A stretch of 61,298 nt of DNA from an uncultured Alphaproteobacteria bacterium (GCA_902537615.1 CACBBU010000008.1:1-61298); one strand, 5' to 3'; counted from the first letter of the stretch, positions 34,896 to 45,037 are shown. The notes: generated by a model from the sequence alone, not told the origin. Program-made: numbers and translations.

Positions 34896-35996
34896 ATGAA
34901 TTTAGTCGATAGATACATTTTTAAACAACTATTTAATAATTCACTACTAATATTAATATTTATTATTTCAGTATTTTGTCTAGCAAAAAGCGTTCAATTA
35001 ATTGAGTTGATGATTAGTAGAAACCTTCCTTTTCTAATCTTCTTCAAACTCATAATGAATTCTATTCCTCAAATAATTCCAATTTTATTTCCTATAATAA
35101 TATCTTTATCTATTTTTTTTGTTTACTCAAGAATGAATAATGATAAAGAACTTATAGTGCTTCAATCTTCATGTTTTTCAAATATTGATTTAATAAAACC
35201 AACAATTCTTTATAGTCTAATAATAGCAATCGTTTGTTCATTTTTTTCAATTTATCAAACTCCAGAATCAAATAAAAACTTCAAACTACTTTTATATACC
35301 ATCAAAAATGACTACTCCTCAAGTCTTCTGCAAGAGGGGGTTTTTAATACGATAGGTAAAGATTTTACAATTTTTATAAAAGAAAGTAACAATGATGGTT
35401 TAAAAAACATATTCATCCATGATACAAGGGACAACGAAAAACCATCAACACTTATAGCAAAAAAAGGCAAAATAATAAATACTGGCAATTCTACAAAAAT
35501 TTTTTTGGAAGAGGGTTCTCAACAATTTCAATCAAAAGAGAAAAAACTTTCAATCCTTTATTTTGATGAATACTTACTGAGTATCAGTCAGAATAAAACT
35601 GATAACTTCTTTAATAGATGGAAATCTCCTTCAGAAAGATCTATGTTTGAACTCAGAAACCCAAACCCTGATTCTCTTGATGATAAATATAATCTTCAAG
35701 CATTCAAAGCTGAAATAACTGTAAGATATGCTATACCCATAAATGTGGTAGCATTTAGTATGCTAATCGTATGTTTTTTACTCAGTTTTAAATTTGATAG
35801 AGTTGATAACATCTCCAAAATTTTAAAAGTTTTTGGATTAATTATATTTTTACAAGTGATATCAATTACTTCATCAAATTTGTCAATTAAATTTGATGGA
35901 ATGCATTTTATAAATTTTTTACCCTCAATTTTCTGCTTACTTTGCTCATGCTTTATTATTTTAAAATCTAAGAGATTAATTAATGGTCACAAATAA
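34896..35996 (+). CDS. lptF: LPS export ABC transporter permease LptF
   Basis: LptF is one of two permeases of the LptB2FG complex that extracts lipopolysaccharide from the inner membrane. The 366-aa protein has an N-terminal NLVDRYIFKQLFNNSLLIL, several membrane spans at each end and a periplasmic beta-jellyroll middle. NDKELIVLQSSCFSN is the cytoplasmic coupling-helix region. I use the ATG at 34896, which gives the family-typical NLVDRYI start; an in-frame TTG at 34875 adds an unsupported lysine-rich tail. It heads the lptFGD-surA-pdxA-rsmA operon. Confidence 0.92.
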   Translation: MNLVDRYIFKQLFNNSLLILIFIISVFCLAKSVQLIELMISRNLPFLIFFKLIMNSIPQIIPILFPIIISLSIFFVYSRMNNDKELIVLQSSCFSNIDLIKPTILYSLIIAIVCSFFSIYQTPESNKNFKLLLYTIKNDYSSSLLQEGVFNTIGKDFTIFIKESNNDGLKNIFIHDTRDNEKPSTLIAKKGKIINTGNSTKIFLEEGSQQFQSKEKKLSILYFDEYLLSISQNKTDNFFNRWKSPSERSMFELRNPNPDSLDDKYNLQAFKAEITVRYAIPINVVAFSMLIVCFLLSFKFDRVDNISKILKVFGLIIFLQVISITSSNLSIKFDGMHFINFLPSIFCLLCSCFIILKSKRLINGHK

Positions 35997-37077
35997 ATTA
36001 GTACTTAGATATCTATTAAAAGAAAATCTTTTTTCTTTTTTATTGGTTTTTTCATTTTCATGTCTTCTTTTTATCTCCATTGATCTCATTGAATTAATAA
36101 GAAGAAGTTCAACAAAAGAAATTGAATTAAGCATTTTAGTGAAAATGGCGTTTCTTCACATTCCAAGCTTATTTCCAATAATTTTACCTACCGTATTCCT
36201 GCTAAGTTCAATGCATACATACATGAAATTAAATAAAAATAGCGAATTGGTTGTTCTTAGAGCCTCAGGTTTTTCAATATGGTTTTTAATTTTACCAGCA
36301 GTTTTTAATGCTATTTTAATAAGCATTCTTTATGTTTTTGTATTTAACCCAATCTTTGCATATATGAATATCAAGTTTAAAAACTATGAAAGTAATTTTT
36401 TCAAGGGAAGTTATGGGTTATTTTCAATATCGGAAACAGGTTTGTGGCTAAGAGAAAAAACTGACAACTTTGAATATGTTATAAATGCACAACATTATTC
36501 TTTTGAGAATAATACATTAAAAAATGTAAAAATTTTCAAATTTAGTTCAGAAAATAAATTTTTGGAAAGAATTGATGTTCAGGATGTTAAGATGCTTGAT
36601 AAAAAATTGTGGGAACTAAAAAAAGGAATTAAACTTGAAATAAATAAGCCTCCAGAGTTTTTTGACATTGAAAATATTGCAATAAATTTAGATGCTGAAA
36701 AAATTGAAAAAAACTTCAGGCCTCCAGAAACCGTAGGTTTTTGGAGATTAAACGATTACATTAGTAATTTAGAATCCTCTGGCTTCGCAATTAAAAAGCA
36801 TGTGATTTATAAAAATTACCTTTTTTCATTTCCTTTAATTTTGATCTCAATGGTTTTATTAGGTTGCTCGTTATCAATAAAAAGGGAGAGGATAAAAAAA
36901 AATCTAATTAAAATATTGTATGGTCTCATTATTGGATTAATCTTCCACTTTTCTTCTGATTTAATTAAAACCTTTGGACAAAGTTCAGATCTAAATATTT
37001 TTCTCACTGTGTGGGCCGCGCCCTTAATTTTTAATTTTTTATTACTTAGTTCATTAATACATCTTGAAGATGGGTAA
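35983..37077 (+). CDS. lptG: LPS export ABC transporter permease LptG
   Basis: LptG pairs with LptF in the LPS extractor. The 364-aa protein starts VTNKLVLRYLLKENLFSFLL, has the coupling region KLNKNSELVVLRASGFS, a periplasmic domain of about residues 130-250, and C-terminal membrane spans (LIFHFSSDLIKTFGQ). It overlaps lptF by 14 bases and lptD by eight. Order lptF-lptG-lptD-surA-pdxA-rsmA is conserved across Alphaproteobacteria. Confidence 0.93.
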   Translation: MVTNKLVLRYLLKENLFSFLLVFSFSCLLFISIDLIELIRRSSTKEIELSILVKMAFLHIPSLFPIILPTVFLLSSMHTYMKLNKNSELVVLRASGFSIWFLILPAVFNAILISILYVFVFNPIFAYMNIKFKNYESNFFKGSYGLFSISETGLWLREKTDNFEYVINAQHYSFENNTLKNVKIFKFSSENKFLERIDVQDVKMLDKKLWELKKGIKLEINKPPEFFDIENIAINLDAEKIEKNFRPPETVGFWRLNDYISNLESSGFAIKKHVIYKNYLFSFPLILISMVLLGCSLSIKRERIKKNLIKILYGLIIGLIFHFSSDLIKTFGQSSDLNIFLTVWAAPLIFNFLLLSSLIHLEDG

Positions 37078-39235
37078 AATATTATTTATTTTTTTTTTAG
37101 TAATAAGCTTTCACTGCCAATCAAATGAAAAGCTTGAAATCAACGCTGATCAATTTACTTATGACAAGGAAAACACTAGAATTTACGCTACAGGAAATGT
37201 TGAAATTATTGACAAAGAATTTAAGCTTTATGCCAATAAAGTTTTTGTAAATAATGAATCAAAAGTTTTATCAGCTAGAGAAAATATAAAAATTTTTAAC
37301 GCTGACGGAAGTATATTAAAGGCTGATAAAATTGTTGCTGATAACGCGCTTGAAAATGCTTTAATTGAGAATAATCACCTTTATATTCCTAGAATTGATA
37401 ACGGGAAAAAACAATTTTTAAGACTAGCAGCAAAAAAAGTAGAAAGAAGAAATAAAGACTGGGAAAGATTACAATATGGAACTTTCACCGCATGCGAATT
37501 ATGCTATAATGAAAAAACAAAAAAATATGATCCACCTTTAATTCAAATTAAAGCAAAAAAAATTATTCATGATAAGAAAAAACTTGACGTAAAATATTAT
37601 GATGCATTTCTAGATGTTAATGGTAAAAGTGTACTTTATCTTCCATATTTTTCTCACCCATCACCACTGTTAAAAAGAAAAAAAGGATTCTTACCACCAA
37701 GTTTTTTTCAAACTCATTATTTTGGACTTGGAGCTGACTTACCATATTACTATCCCCTCAGTGATTTCAGTGATATAACTGTAACACCAAAATTTTCTCA
37801 AAAAAAAAATCCAGCTTTACTCATACAACACAGAAAAAATTTTAAAAATGGTGAAATGAAAAACGAATTTAGTGGAACGATAGAGAACCAAACAAACAAT
37901 CAAATTAAAGAAGATAGGAAAAGAGGTCATATTAACTCTGAAGGAATTTTTTTTCTTAACTCTAAAAATTATGCTAGCTATAAATTACAAAGAGCAACCG
38001 ATAGAAACTATAAAAATACTTATAAATATAAATATGACCATATTCTTGAATCAAATATTAAATTAGAATCTCTTAGAGGCTATAATTATTACAGTTTGCA
38101 ATCTTATCTTTTTCAAGATAACAGAAGAGAATTTGATAGAAAACAAACACCCAGAATTCTTCCAAGACTCTTATTAAATTGGAGTTCTCCACCTCTTAAT
38201 AATACATTAAACTATGATACCAATATTGAATTTATAAACTTTTATAGAACTGAAGGAGTTGAAAGTAAAAAGTTATTTATAAATCAAAATTTTATTTTTC
38301 CAACGACGCTTAATGATGGAACGTTATTAAAATTTGGTGCACATTTGAATGCAGGACTATATAATGTAAAAAAGTTTGAAAACCCAGTCAGCAGTAAGTT
38401 TGAAAACAATAAATATAAAAATAATATTTTTCCTCAGCTTTCTTTAGAGATTTCAAAGCCATACTTCAAAAACAGTAAGAATATTATAAGTACTTTTACA
38501 CCAAAAGTTTTGTTTGTAAAAAGTACTAAGAATGCATTTAATAGAAAAATACCTGATGAAAGTAATATAAACAATTTTGATCTTGATTTTATTGATTTAT
38601 TTAACATTAATAGAATGCATGGTACCGATAGATTAGAACAATCTTCTAGAATAGATTATGGTATATCTTACACTAGTACTATAAAAGATTCTTTTAACGA
38701 CCTTACTACAATACAAGTTGGGCAAAGCCATCAATTTGATAGAAATAAATATTTAAATAAAAATACGGGAATTAATGAAAAATTTTCAAATATAGTTGGA
38801 AATTTCACCTTAAAACCCGCCAAAGCCATAAACTTAAATTCATACTTTGTTATTGATAAAGATAATTTCTCAATTAAAACAGCATATACAAATCTACTAA
38901 TTAAACAAAAGAACTCTTATTTATCTCTTGGAAATAGTAGGTATTCGGCAGTTATTAGCGAAGACGGTGAACACTTAATTGATGGAAAAAATCAATTTTC
39001 AGTAAAATATGACCAAAAATTTTATGATTTTTGGAACTTTACAGTATATTCAACATTTGATAAGAAAGGCAAATTAAAGTTATATAATTATGGGACGAAA
39101 TTAAAATATGAAGATGAATGTTTTGGAATGTCATTCTCATGGACAAGACAATATACACATAACCCAGAAGACCCTACATCAAATAATTTTGCTTTTTTAT
39201 TTAGCCTTAAAGAAATTATGGAAAGTGATCTTTAA
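37070..39235 (+). CDS. lptD: LPS-assembly protein LptD
   Basis: LptD is the outer-membrane beta-barrel that inserts lipopolysaccharide into the outer leaflet. The signal peptide is MGKILFIFFLVISF, followed by an OstA/LptA-like domain (NADQFTYDKENTRIYATGNV) and a barrel domain beginning around residue 200 (LLKRKKGFLPPSFFQTHYFG). Cysteines occur near residues 141 and 144 (TACELC) and 684 (DECFGM), which could form the structural disulfides. At 721 aa it is similar to other alphaproteobacterial LptD proteins. I start at the ATG at 37070, two codons after an in-frame TTG. Confidence 0.93.
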   Translation: MGKILFIFFLVISFHCQSNEKLEINADQFTYDKENTRIYATGNVEIIDKEFKLYANKVFVNNESKVLSARENIKIFNADGSILKADKIVADNALENALIENNHLYIPRIDNGKKQFLRLAAKKVERRNKDWERLQYGTFTACELCYNEKTKKYDPPLIQIKAKKIIHDKKKLDVKYYDAFLDVNGKSVLYLPYFSHPSPLLKRKKGFLPPSFFQTHYFGLGADLPYYYPLSDFSDITVTPKFSQKKNPALLIQHRKNFKNGEMKNEFSGTIENQTNNQIKEDRKRGHINSEGIFFLNSKNYASYKLQRATDRNYKNTYKYKYDHILESNIKLESLRGYNYYSLQSYLFQDNRREFDRKQTPRILPRLLLNWSSPPLNNTLNYDTNIEFINFYRTEGVESKKLFINQNFIFPTTLNDGTLLKFGAHLNAGLYNVKKFENPVSSKFENNKYKNNIFPQLSLEISKPYFKNSKNIISTFTPKVLFVKSTKNAFNRKIPDESNINNFDLDFIDLFNINRMHGTDRLEQSSRIDYGISYTSTIKDSFNDLTTIQVGQSHQFDRNKYLNKNTGINEKFSNIVGNFTLKPAKAINLNSYFVIDKDNFSIKTAYTNLLIKQKNSYLSLGNSRYSAVISEDGEHLIDGKNQFSVKYDQKFYDFWNFTVYSTFDKKGKLKLYNYGTKLKYEDECFGMSFSWTRQYTHNPEDPTSNNFAFLFSLKEIMESDL

Positions 39236-40433
39236 CATTATTTTTTTTTTTATCCTTAAAATCATTTTTTTTGAGAAAAATCTGTTTGCTCAGGAAAAGT
39301 TTGAAGGAATGATAGTTAGTATTGATAAAGAAATCATTACAACATACGATCTTTCACAAAGAATTAAATTGGCTCTAAAATCTTTAAACCTTGAGGATAG
39401 TATAAGTAATAGGGATTCAGTAAGAGAAAGGATGCTTGAACTTCTTATATTAGAAAAAATTAAAAAAATTGAAGCAAAAAAAAATGATATTAGTCATACA
39501 GATGAGGAGCTTATTAATTTTACATCAAATATTTATAACTTTTCTAAAGATGACTTTAATGGTTTCAAATCTTTTTTAGAGAGTGAGGGTTTTGATATTG
39601 ATATTTTACTAGATCAAATGTCTTCAGAGTTATTATGGAAGAAATTTTTACAAAAAACAATTGCCTCAAAAATCATTATTAGTGAACAAGAGATTCAGGA
39701 CTCTTTTGATGAACGCACAAAAAATAAAGGTAAGTATGAGTTTGACTATAATGAGGTTCTGTTTATGAATGATTCGCCTGGAAACTGGGAAAAATCAGAA
39801 AAAAAAATGAAAGAATTTTTAAAGTTACTAGATAAAGGAATTACCTTTGAAAACCTCTCTAAAAAATTTAATGAGATATATACTATGGAAAGTCAGAATA
39901 GTAGATGGGTAATTGAGGACAATATTGATAATAAAACCAAAGAGTTACTTAAAAAGATGAAAGCAGGTGAAATTTTAAGCTTTCAGGATACTGATGGATA
40001 CAAAATAATGAAACTTAATAAAAAAAGATTCTATGGAAGTAATAACATAATGTTTTCATTCATAAAGTTGTCAGCCCAAGATGAGAGTTCGCTTAAAGAA
40101 ATTAAAAAGAATGAAATTGAGTGTAGTATGATCACTGAAACTTTAAAAAATAATGTAGAATTAATGAAATTTGAAAACATCATGTTTGAGGAAATGAATA
40201 AGATTTTCAAAGAGAATCTTGAAGCATTAGAAGAAGGTGAGATGACAAATGTTTTAAAAAAAGAACCTGAATTTATGAGACTCAAATTATGTAAAAAGCA
40301 AGTTGATAACAAAAGTGCTATCTCTAAAATTGACATAGAAAAAATAATCTACACTCAAAAATTCAACCAAATGGCAAATACTTTAATATCTAACCTTAGA
40401 AAAAATACTAATATAAAGTTTTTTAATAAATAA
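39225..40433 (+). CDS. surA: SurA-like periplasmic chaperone/peptidyl-prolyl isomerase
   Basis: SurA escorts outer-membrane proteins, including LptD, through the periplasm. With the GTG at 39225 as start, overlapping the lptD stop by 11 bases, the product is 402 aa with a hydrophobic signal peptide ending at LFAQEKF. The N-terminal SurA domain has IVSIDKEIITTYDLSQRIKL and RERMLELLILEKIKKIEAKK. One parvulin-like domain (about residues 170-270) is seen, with weak conservation; a second is not apparent. The frame stays open upstream to 39108, but that part lies in lptD and would displace the signal peptide. Confidence 0.82.
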   Translation: MIFNIIFFFILKIIFFEKNLFAQEKFEGMIVSIDKEIITTYDLSQRIKLALKSLNLEDSISNRDSVRERMLELLILEKIKKIEAKKNDISHTDEELINFTSNIYNFSKDDFNGFKSFLESEGFDIDILLDQMSSELLWKKFLQKTIASKIIISEQEIQDSFDERTKNKGKYEFDYNEVLFMNDSPGNWEKSEKKMKEFLKLLDKGITFENLSKKFNEIYTMESQNSRWVIEDNIDNKTKELLKKMKAGEILSFQDTDGYKIMKLNKKRFYGSNNIMFSFIKLSAQDESSLKEIKKNEIECSMITETLKNNVELMKFENIMFEEMNKIFKENLEALEEGEMTNVLKKEPEFMRLKLCKKQVDNKSAISKIDIEKIIYTQKFNQMANTLISNLRKNTNIKFFNK

Positions 40434-40439
40434 AAAATA

Positions 40440-41459
40440 ATGAAAAAAAAGCCGATTGTAATTTCTATGGGAGAACCATCAGGAATTAATTCTGAAATTT
40501 TAGTTAAAACATGGATAAACAGAAAGAAAGAGAAATTGTTACCTTTTTTTGTTGTTGATGACAAAACTAAAATTGAATTTGTTATTAAATTTTTTAAACT
40601 TAATGCAAAAATAAAACTAATTAAAAATCCCAATGAAACATTAGAAATCTTTGATAATTACTTACCTGTTTATGATATAGGAAATAAAATAAATTTTAAG
40701 TTAGGTCATCCTGATAAAAAGAATAGTAAATTTATAATTGACTCTTTAAAAACATCCTTCAATTTTGTAAAAAATAAACAGGCATCAGCTTTGATTACTC
40801 TCCCAATTTGTAAAAAAACAATGAGAGAATATGGTTTTAATTATAATGGCCAAACGGAATACATGGGATATTTAGCTAGAAAATTTATAAATCAATCCTC
40901 AAATGAAATAATGATTTTAACAACAACTAAACCAATTGATTCTGGAAAAAACTTAGTTGTAGGTCTTGCAACAACACACATACCATTAAAAAAAACATTC
41001 AATAAAATAAAGGAGGAATTACTAAGAGAGAAAATAATAATTTTCAATAATTCTCTAAAAACTATATGGAAAATAAAAAGTCCATTAATTGGTGTTTTAG
41101 CACTAAACCCTCATGCAGGAGAGGATGGTGTTATTGGAGAAGAAGAAAAAAAAGTTATATTACCCGTCATTAAAGACTTGAAGAAAAAAAAATTTAATTT
41201 ACACGGTCCCTTGAGTGGTGATACCTGTTTTTTTAAAAATAACAGAAAAAATTATGATGGAATGTTTTGTTTGTACCATGACCAAGGATTATCACCAGTC
41301 AAAACACTTGATTTTTTTAATTCTGTAAATGTAACCGGTGGGCTTCCAATTTTGAGGGTATCTCCAGACCACGGTCCTGCCTTTGATATTGCAGGAAACA
41401 ACCAAGCACATGCTAATAGTTTAATAGCTTGTTTAAAATTTGTCCAAAAATATTCATGA
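40440..41459 (+). CDS. pdxA: 4-hydroxythreonine-4-phosphate dehydrogenase
   Basis: PdxA oxidises 4-phosphohydroxy-L-threonine in the DXP-dependent pyridoxal phosphate pathway. The 339-aa protein opens with ISMGEPSGIN and has the metal-binding histidines in YNGQTEYMGYLA-adjacent and CLYHDQGLSPVKTLDF positions, and in RVSPDHGPAFDIAGNNQA. HGPLSGDTCFF is also typical. It overlaps rsmA by four bases (ATGA) and follows surA by six. Confidence 0.95.
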   Translation: MKKKPIVISMGEPSGINSEILVKTWINRKKEKLLPFFVVDDKTKIEFVIKFFKLNAKIKLIKNPNETLEIFDNYLPVYDIGNKINFKLGHPDKKNSKFIIDSLKTSFNFVKNKQASALITLPICKKTMREYGFNYNGQTEYMGYLARKFINQSSNEIMILTTTKPIDSGKNLVVGLATTHIPLKKTFNKIKEELLREKIIIFNNSLKTIWKIKSPLIGVLALNPHAGEDGVIGEEEKKVILPVIKDLKKKKFNLHGPLSGDTCFFKNNRKNYDGMFCLYHDQGLSPVKTLDFFNSVNVTGGLPILRVSPDHGPAFDIAGNNQAHANSLIACLKFVQKYS

Positions 41460-42232
41460 ATGAAGAATTCAAACATAAAAAAAGTTTAGGGCAAAATTTT
41501 TTAATAAATAAAAAAATTCTAAAAAATATTACTTCATTGAAAGATCTTAAAAATCAAGAAATTGTTGAGGTTGGTCCCGGAAAAGGCTATCTAACAGAAT
41601 TTATAATTAAAAAAAAACCCTCAAAACTTATTCTTATAGAAAAAGATCAAGCGTTGAAAGATGTACTTTCACATTTAGTAAAAAATAAGGATGTAGAAAC
41701 CAAACTAATCATCGGTGACGCTTTAAAAATATCAATTAATAAATTATCAAACAAAAAAGTAATTCTTATTGGTAATCTACCCTACAATATCGCGACTACT
41801 CTTATTCTAAATTGGTTGAAATATATCAATTCCTTTAAGTCTATTATTGTTATGGTTCAAAAAGAGGTTGCATCAAGGCTTTCAGCTGAAGAAAAAACAA
41901 AACATTATGGAAGAACGTCTGTTTTAATTCAGGTGGTAGCTGATGTCAAAGTTATATTTGATGTAGCACCAGAAAATTTTTTTCCAAAACCAAAAGTTCA
42001 TTCATCAGTAATTGAAATTACTCCAAAAGAAGATATTAGATTTGATTATAATAAACTCGACAAGTTTCTAAGAATGTCGTTTATGCATAAAAGGAAAACT
42101 TTAAAAAACAACCTTTCTAAAATTAGTTCTAATATTGAAGAAAAGATATTTAAATGTGGGATAGATCCAACTCTTAGACCTGAAGAAATAAGTCCAAATC
42201 AATTTATTAAACTTTCAGAGAAATTACTTTAA
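41456..42232 (+). CDS. rsmA: 16S rRNA (adenine1518/1519-N6)-dimethyltransferase
   Basis: RsmA (KsgA) dimethylates two adenines at the 3' end of 16S rRNA. The 258-aa protein has KKSLGQNFLINKKILKNI, the SAM loop VEVGPGKGYLTEFI, and the NLPYNIATTLI motif that binds the target adenine. FFPKPKVHSSVIEITP is also conserved. I use the ATG at 41456, which overlaps the pdxA stop by four bases. The 3' end overlaps the convergent gmk gene by nine bases. Confidence 0.95.
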   Translation: MNEEFKHKKSLGQNFLINKKILKNITSLKDLKNQEIVEVGPGKGYLTEFIIKKKPSKLILIEKDQALKDVLSHLVKNKDVETKLIIGDALKISINKLSNKKVILIGNLPYNIATTLILNWLKYINSFKSIIVMVQKEVASRLSAEEKTKHYGRTSVLIQVVADVKVIFDVAPENFFPKPKVHSSVIEITPKEDIRFDYNKLDKFLRMSFMHKRKTLKNNLSKISSNIEEKIFKCGIDPTLRPEEISPNQFIKLSEKLL

Positions 42233-42847
42233 AAGCTTCTCAATAAAACTAAAGATAAATTTTTGTCTATCTCTTTTTTTTCTCTCTGCTTTTAAAATTG
42301 TAACGATTTCATCAGTACATTTTTTTAGATCATCATTTATTAAAACGTAATCATATTCTATCCAATGACTAATTTCTGATTTTGCTTTACTCATTCTTTT
42401 GTTCACAATCTCAAGAGAATCTTCATTTCTTTTTTTTAATCTTTCTTTAAGAATCAATTTACTTGGTGGTAAAATAAAAACTGAAACTATATCTGTTTTA
42501 GAAAAATTAGATAATTTCTGAGCACCTTGCCAATCAATATCAAAAAGCACATCAACTCCTATTAGTAAATTTTCTTCAACAAAATTTTTTGGGGTTCCAT
42601 ACAAATGGTCAAAAACTTTGGCATTCTCAATAAAAAAATCCTCAGATTGAAGTTCCTTAAATTTTTTTTCAGCAATAAAAAAATAATCTTTTCCATCAAT
42701 TTCACTTTTTCTTTTTGGTCTTGTTGTGTACGAAATTGACATTTTAAGATCTTTAATTTTTTTTAAAATCTCTTTACAAATTGTAGTTTTTCCTGCTCCT
42801 GATGGAGACGATAAAACTAACATAATGCCTTTTCTATTTTTTTTCAT
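42224..42847 (-). CDS. gmk: guanylate kinase
   Basis: Gmk phosphorylates GMP to GDP. The 207-aa protein has the P-loop SSPSGAGKTTICKEI, the GMP-binding SYTTRPKRKSEIDGKDYFF, and DIDWQGAQKL. It is the last gene of the fabD-fabG-acpP-fabF-mltG-gmk run and overlaps mltG by 14 bases. An internal ATG (nine codons in) would also leave the P-loop intact, so the exact start is not certain. Confidence 0.94.
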   Translation of the reverse strand: MKKNRKGIMLVLSSPSGAGKTTICKEILKKIKDLKMSISYTTRPKRKSEIDGKDYFFIAEKKFKELQSEDFFIENAKVFDHLYGTPKNFVEENLLIGVDVLFDIDWQGAQKLSNFSKTDIVSVFILPPSKLILKERLKKRNEDSLEIVNKRMSKAKSEISHWIEYDYVLINDDLKKCTDEIVTILKAERKKRDRQKFIFSFIEKLLK

Positions 42848-43778
42848 CTTTTGAGGCCTTTATATTTTTCAAATGTTGCTTATAACTAGAGGAAAAGTAA
42901 TGCTCGCCATCTTGATTTTTTGCTACAAAATATAGCAAGTCGCTTTTTTTTGGAAGTGTAGTGGAAAGAAGAGAATCTTTCCCAGGAAAACCAATAATTG
43001 AGGGTGGTAGCCCTTTATTAACATAGGTATTATGAGTTGATTTTAACTTAAGGTCCTTTCTTGTTAAATTCCTTTTTAACTTATATTTTCCTTGTGTAAT
43101 TGCATATATAACGGTTGGATCTGATTGAAGTTTCATATTTTTATTTAAACGATTGTAAAAAACTCCAGCTATTAAAGGTTTTTCATGTTTTACTGAAGTT
43201 TCCTTTTCTATTATTGATGCTAAGATAAACATTTCGTTAATATTTGAAATAGGTATAAACTTGTCTCTTTCTAACCAAACTTTTTGGGAAAAATCATTTG
43301 ATATTTTCTGTATATCATTAAGAATTCTCTCAGCAGAATCAGTTATTTGATAACTATAAGTATCAGCTATTATTAAATCACTTATGTCATCGTATTCTAT
43401 AGATGATTTAGGATCAATTTCTTTGAGAATGTTCAATAATTGGTATTTATAGGAACCCTCAATAATTGTGAGTTTTCTAAAAATCACATCGCCATTAATT
43501 AATTTTTTTGTGACGTCATAAATTGAGTAATTTTTTTTAAAAATAAATTCGCCGTACCTTAATTTTTTTTCTGAAAAGCTTAATTTGACCCAGATCTTAA
43601 AAATATAAGTATTTTTGATTATTTTTTTTTTTAAAAGTTCTCTTGAAATTTGTTCCAAACTCATCCCAGGCTTTATGATTACGTTTGGTGTATTCAAAAT
43701 ATTATGTTTCTCAAAAATAAGTAGTGAAAAAGAATTTAGCAGTATGATGATTAGAAAAAAAAATGTAGCTTTAGACAC
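42834..43778 (-). CDS. mltG: endolytic murein transglycosylase MltG
   Basis: MltG cuts nascent glycan strands and so terminates peptidoglycan polymerisation. The 314-aa protein has one N-terminal membrane anchor (ATFFFLIIILLNSFSLLIF), a LysM-like segment and the YceG catalytic domain: ASIIEKETSVKHEKPLIAGV with the catalytic Glu, LQSDPTVIYAI, STHNTYVNKGLPPSII, and FVAKNQDGEHYFS. It starts with GTG at 43778, two bases after the fabF stop. The fabF-mltG neighbourhood is widely conserved. Confidence 0.93.
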   Translation of the reverse strand: MSKATFFFLIIILLNSFSLLIFEKHNILNTPNVIIKPGMSLEQISRELLKKKIIKNTYIFKIWVKLSFSEKKLRYGEFIFKKNYSIYDVTKKLINGDVIFRKLTIIEGSYKYQLLNILKEIDPKSSIEYDDISDLIIADTYSYQITDSAERILNDIQKISNDFSQKVWLERDKFIPISNINEMFILASIIEKETSVKHEKPLIAGVFYNRLNKNMKLQSDPTVIYAITQGKYKLKRNLTRKDLKLKSTHNTYVNKGLPPSIIGFPGKDSLLSTTLPKKSDLLYFVAKNQDGEHYFSSSYKQHLKNIKASKDEKK

Positions 43779-43780
43779 AA

Positions 43781-45034
43781 TTAATTTTTTTTAAATATCA
43801 ACGAAACGTTAGTACCACCAAACCCAAATGAATTAGATAAACAAAAATTATTTGTATTATTAATACTCTCATTAGGTACAAGATTTATCCCTTTGCAATC
43901 TGAAGATGGGTTAGCTAAATTTAAAGTTGGCGGGATAACCTTATTTGTTAATGACAAAATCGAAAAAATTGATTCAATTGCTCCAGAAGCTCCAAGTAAA
44001 TGCCCCGTTGACGACTTAGTAGATGACATATATAAGTTTTTTTTATTGTTTTCAAAAATTTTCTTTACTGCATTAAACTCTATCTCATCACCTAAAGGAG
44101 TTGAGGTACCATGAGCATTGATATAATCTATTTGATCAGAAGAAATCTTTGCATCATTTATAGCCATCTCCATAGCTCTAAAACCTCCACTACCGTCACT
44201 TGCAGGCGCTGTTGGGTGATAAGCATCACCAGTTAATCCATAACCAATAATTTCTGCATAAATCTTAGCTGACCTTTTTTTCGCATGTTCTAATTCTTCA
44301 AGAACTAGCATTCCTGATCCCTCAGATAATACAAAGCCATCTCTGTCTTTATCCCAAGGTCTTGAGGCAACTTCAGGATTATCATTAAATTTGGTTGATA
44401 GTGCTCTCATTGCACAAAAACCAGAAATACCAAACCGAGTACAAGCCGCTTCTGTGCCGCCAGCTATCATTACATCGGCATCTCCATAAGAAATTATTCT
44501 AAATGAGTCTCCTATTGCATGAGCACCAGATGCGCAAGCAGTGACGACTGAATGATTTGGACCTTTTAGATTATATTTTATAGAAATATGACCAGACGCT
44601 AGATTAATAAGACAGGAGGGAATAAAAAATGGTGATATTTTTCTTGGACTTCTTCTTAAATTATCTGAACTCATTCTAATCCCGTCCAACCCCCCTATAC
44701 CTGAACCAACCATAACCCCTGCTCTTTGTGAATCTCTTTCTGAGTTTGGTATCCATCCTGAATCCTCAATTGCTTCTTTTGCAGAAATCATCGCAAATTC
44801 AATAAAAGGCTCTATTTTTCTTCTATCTTTGGAATTTAAAACATTTTCAGGGAATAGATTAGAATTTCCTTCTAACGGAACTTGCCCACCAATTTTTGAA
44901 GTTAAATCATCAATTTCAAATCCCTCAAGTTTTCTAATCCCTGATTGAGAGTTAATCAGTTTTTCCCAATTTAGATCAACACCATATCCAAGTGGCGTGC
45001 ACATTCCAATTCCTGTTACGACCACTCGTCTCAT
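43781..45034 (-). CDS. fabF: beta-ketoacyl-ACP synthase II
   Basis: FabF elongates acyl-ACP chains by condensation with malonyl-ACP. The Cys-His-His active site is complete: VTACASGAHAIGDSF, NAHGTSTPLGDEIEF and SSTKSSTGHLLGASGAIES. The start RRVVVTGIGMCTPLGYG and the C-terminal NSFGFGGTNVSLIF are typical. Length 417 aa. It follows acpP by three bases. Confidence 0.96.
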   Translation of the reverse strand: MRRVVVTGIGMCTPLGYGVDLNWEKLINSQSGIRKLEGFEIDDLTSKIGGQVPLEGNSNLFPENVLNSKDRRKIEPFIEFAMISAKEAIEDSGWIPNSERDSQRAGVMVGSGIGGLDGIRMSSDNLRRSPRKISPFFIPSCLINLASGHISIKYNLKGPNHSVVTACASGAHAIGDSFRIISYGDADVMIAGGTEAACTRFGISGFCAMRALSTKFNDNPEVASRPWDKDRDGFVLSEGSGMLVLEELEHAKKRSAKIYAEIIGYGLTGDAYHPTAPASDGSGGFRAMEMAINDAKISSDQIDYINAHGTSTPLGDEIEFNAVKKIFENNKKNLYMSSTKSSTGHLLGASGAIESIFSILSLTNKVIPPTLNLANPSSDCKGINLVPNESINNTNNFCLSNSFGFGGTNVSLIFKKN

Positions 45035-45037
45035 ATT

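Noticed and set aside
39108-39224. Longer N-terminus for the SurA-like protein
   Set aside because: The added residues are lptD read in another frame, and they would bury the signal peptide that starts at GTG 39225.
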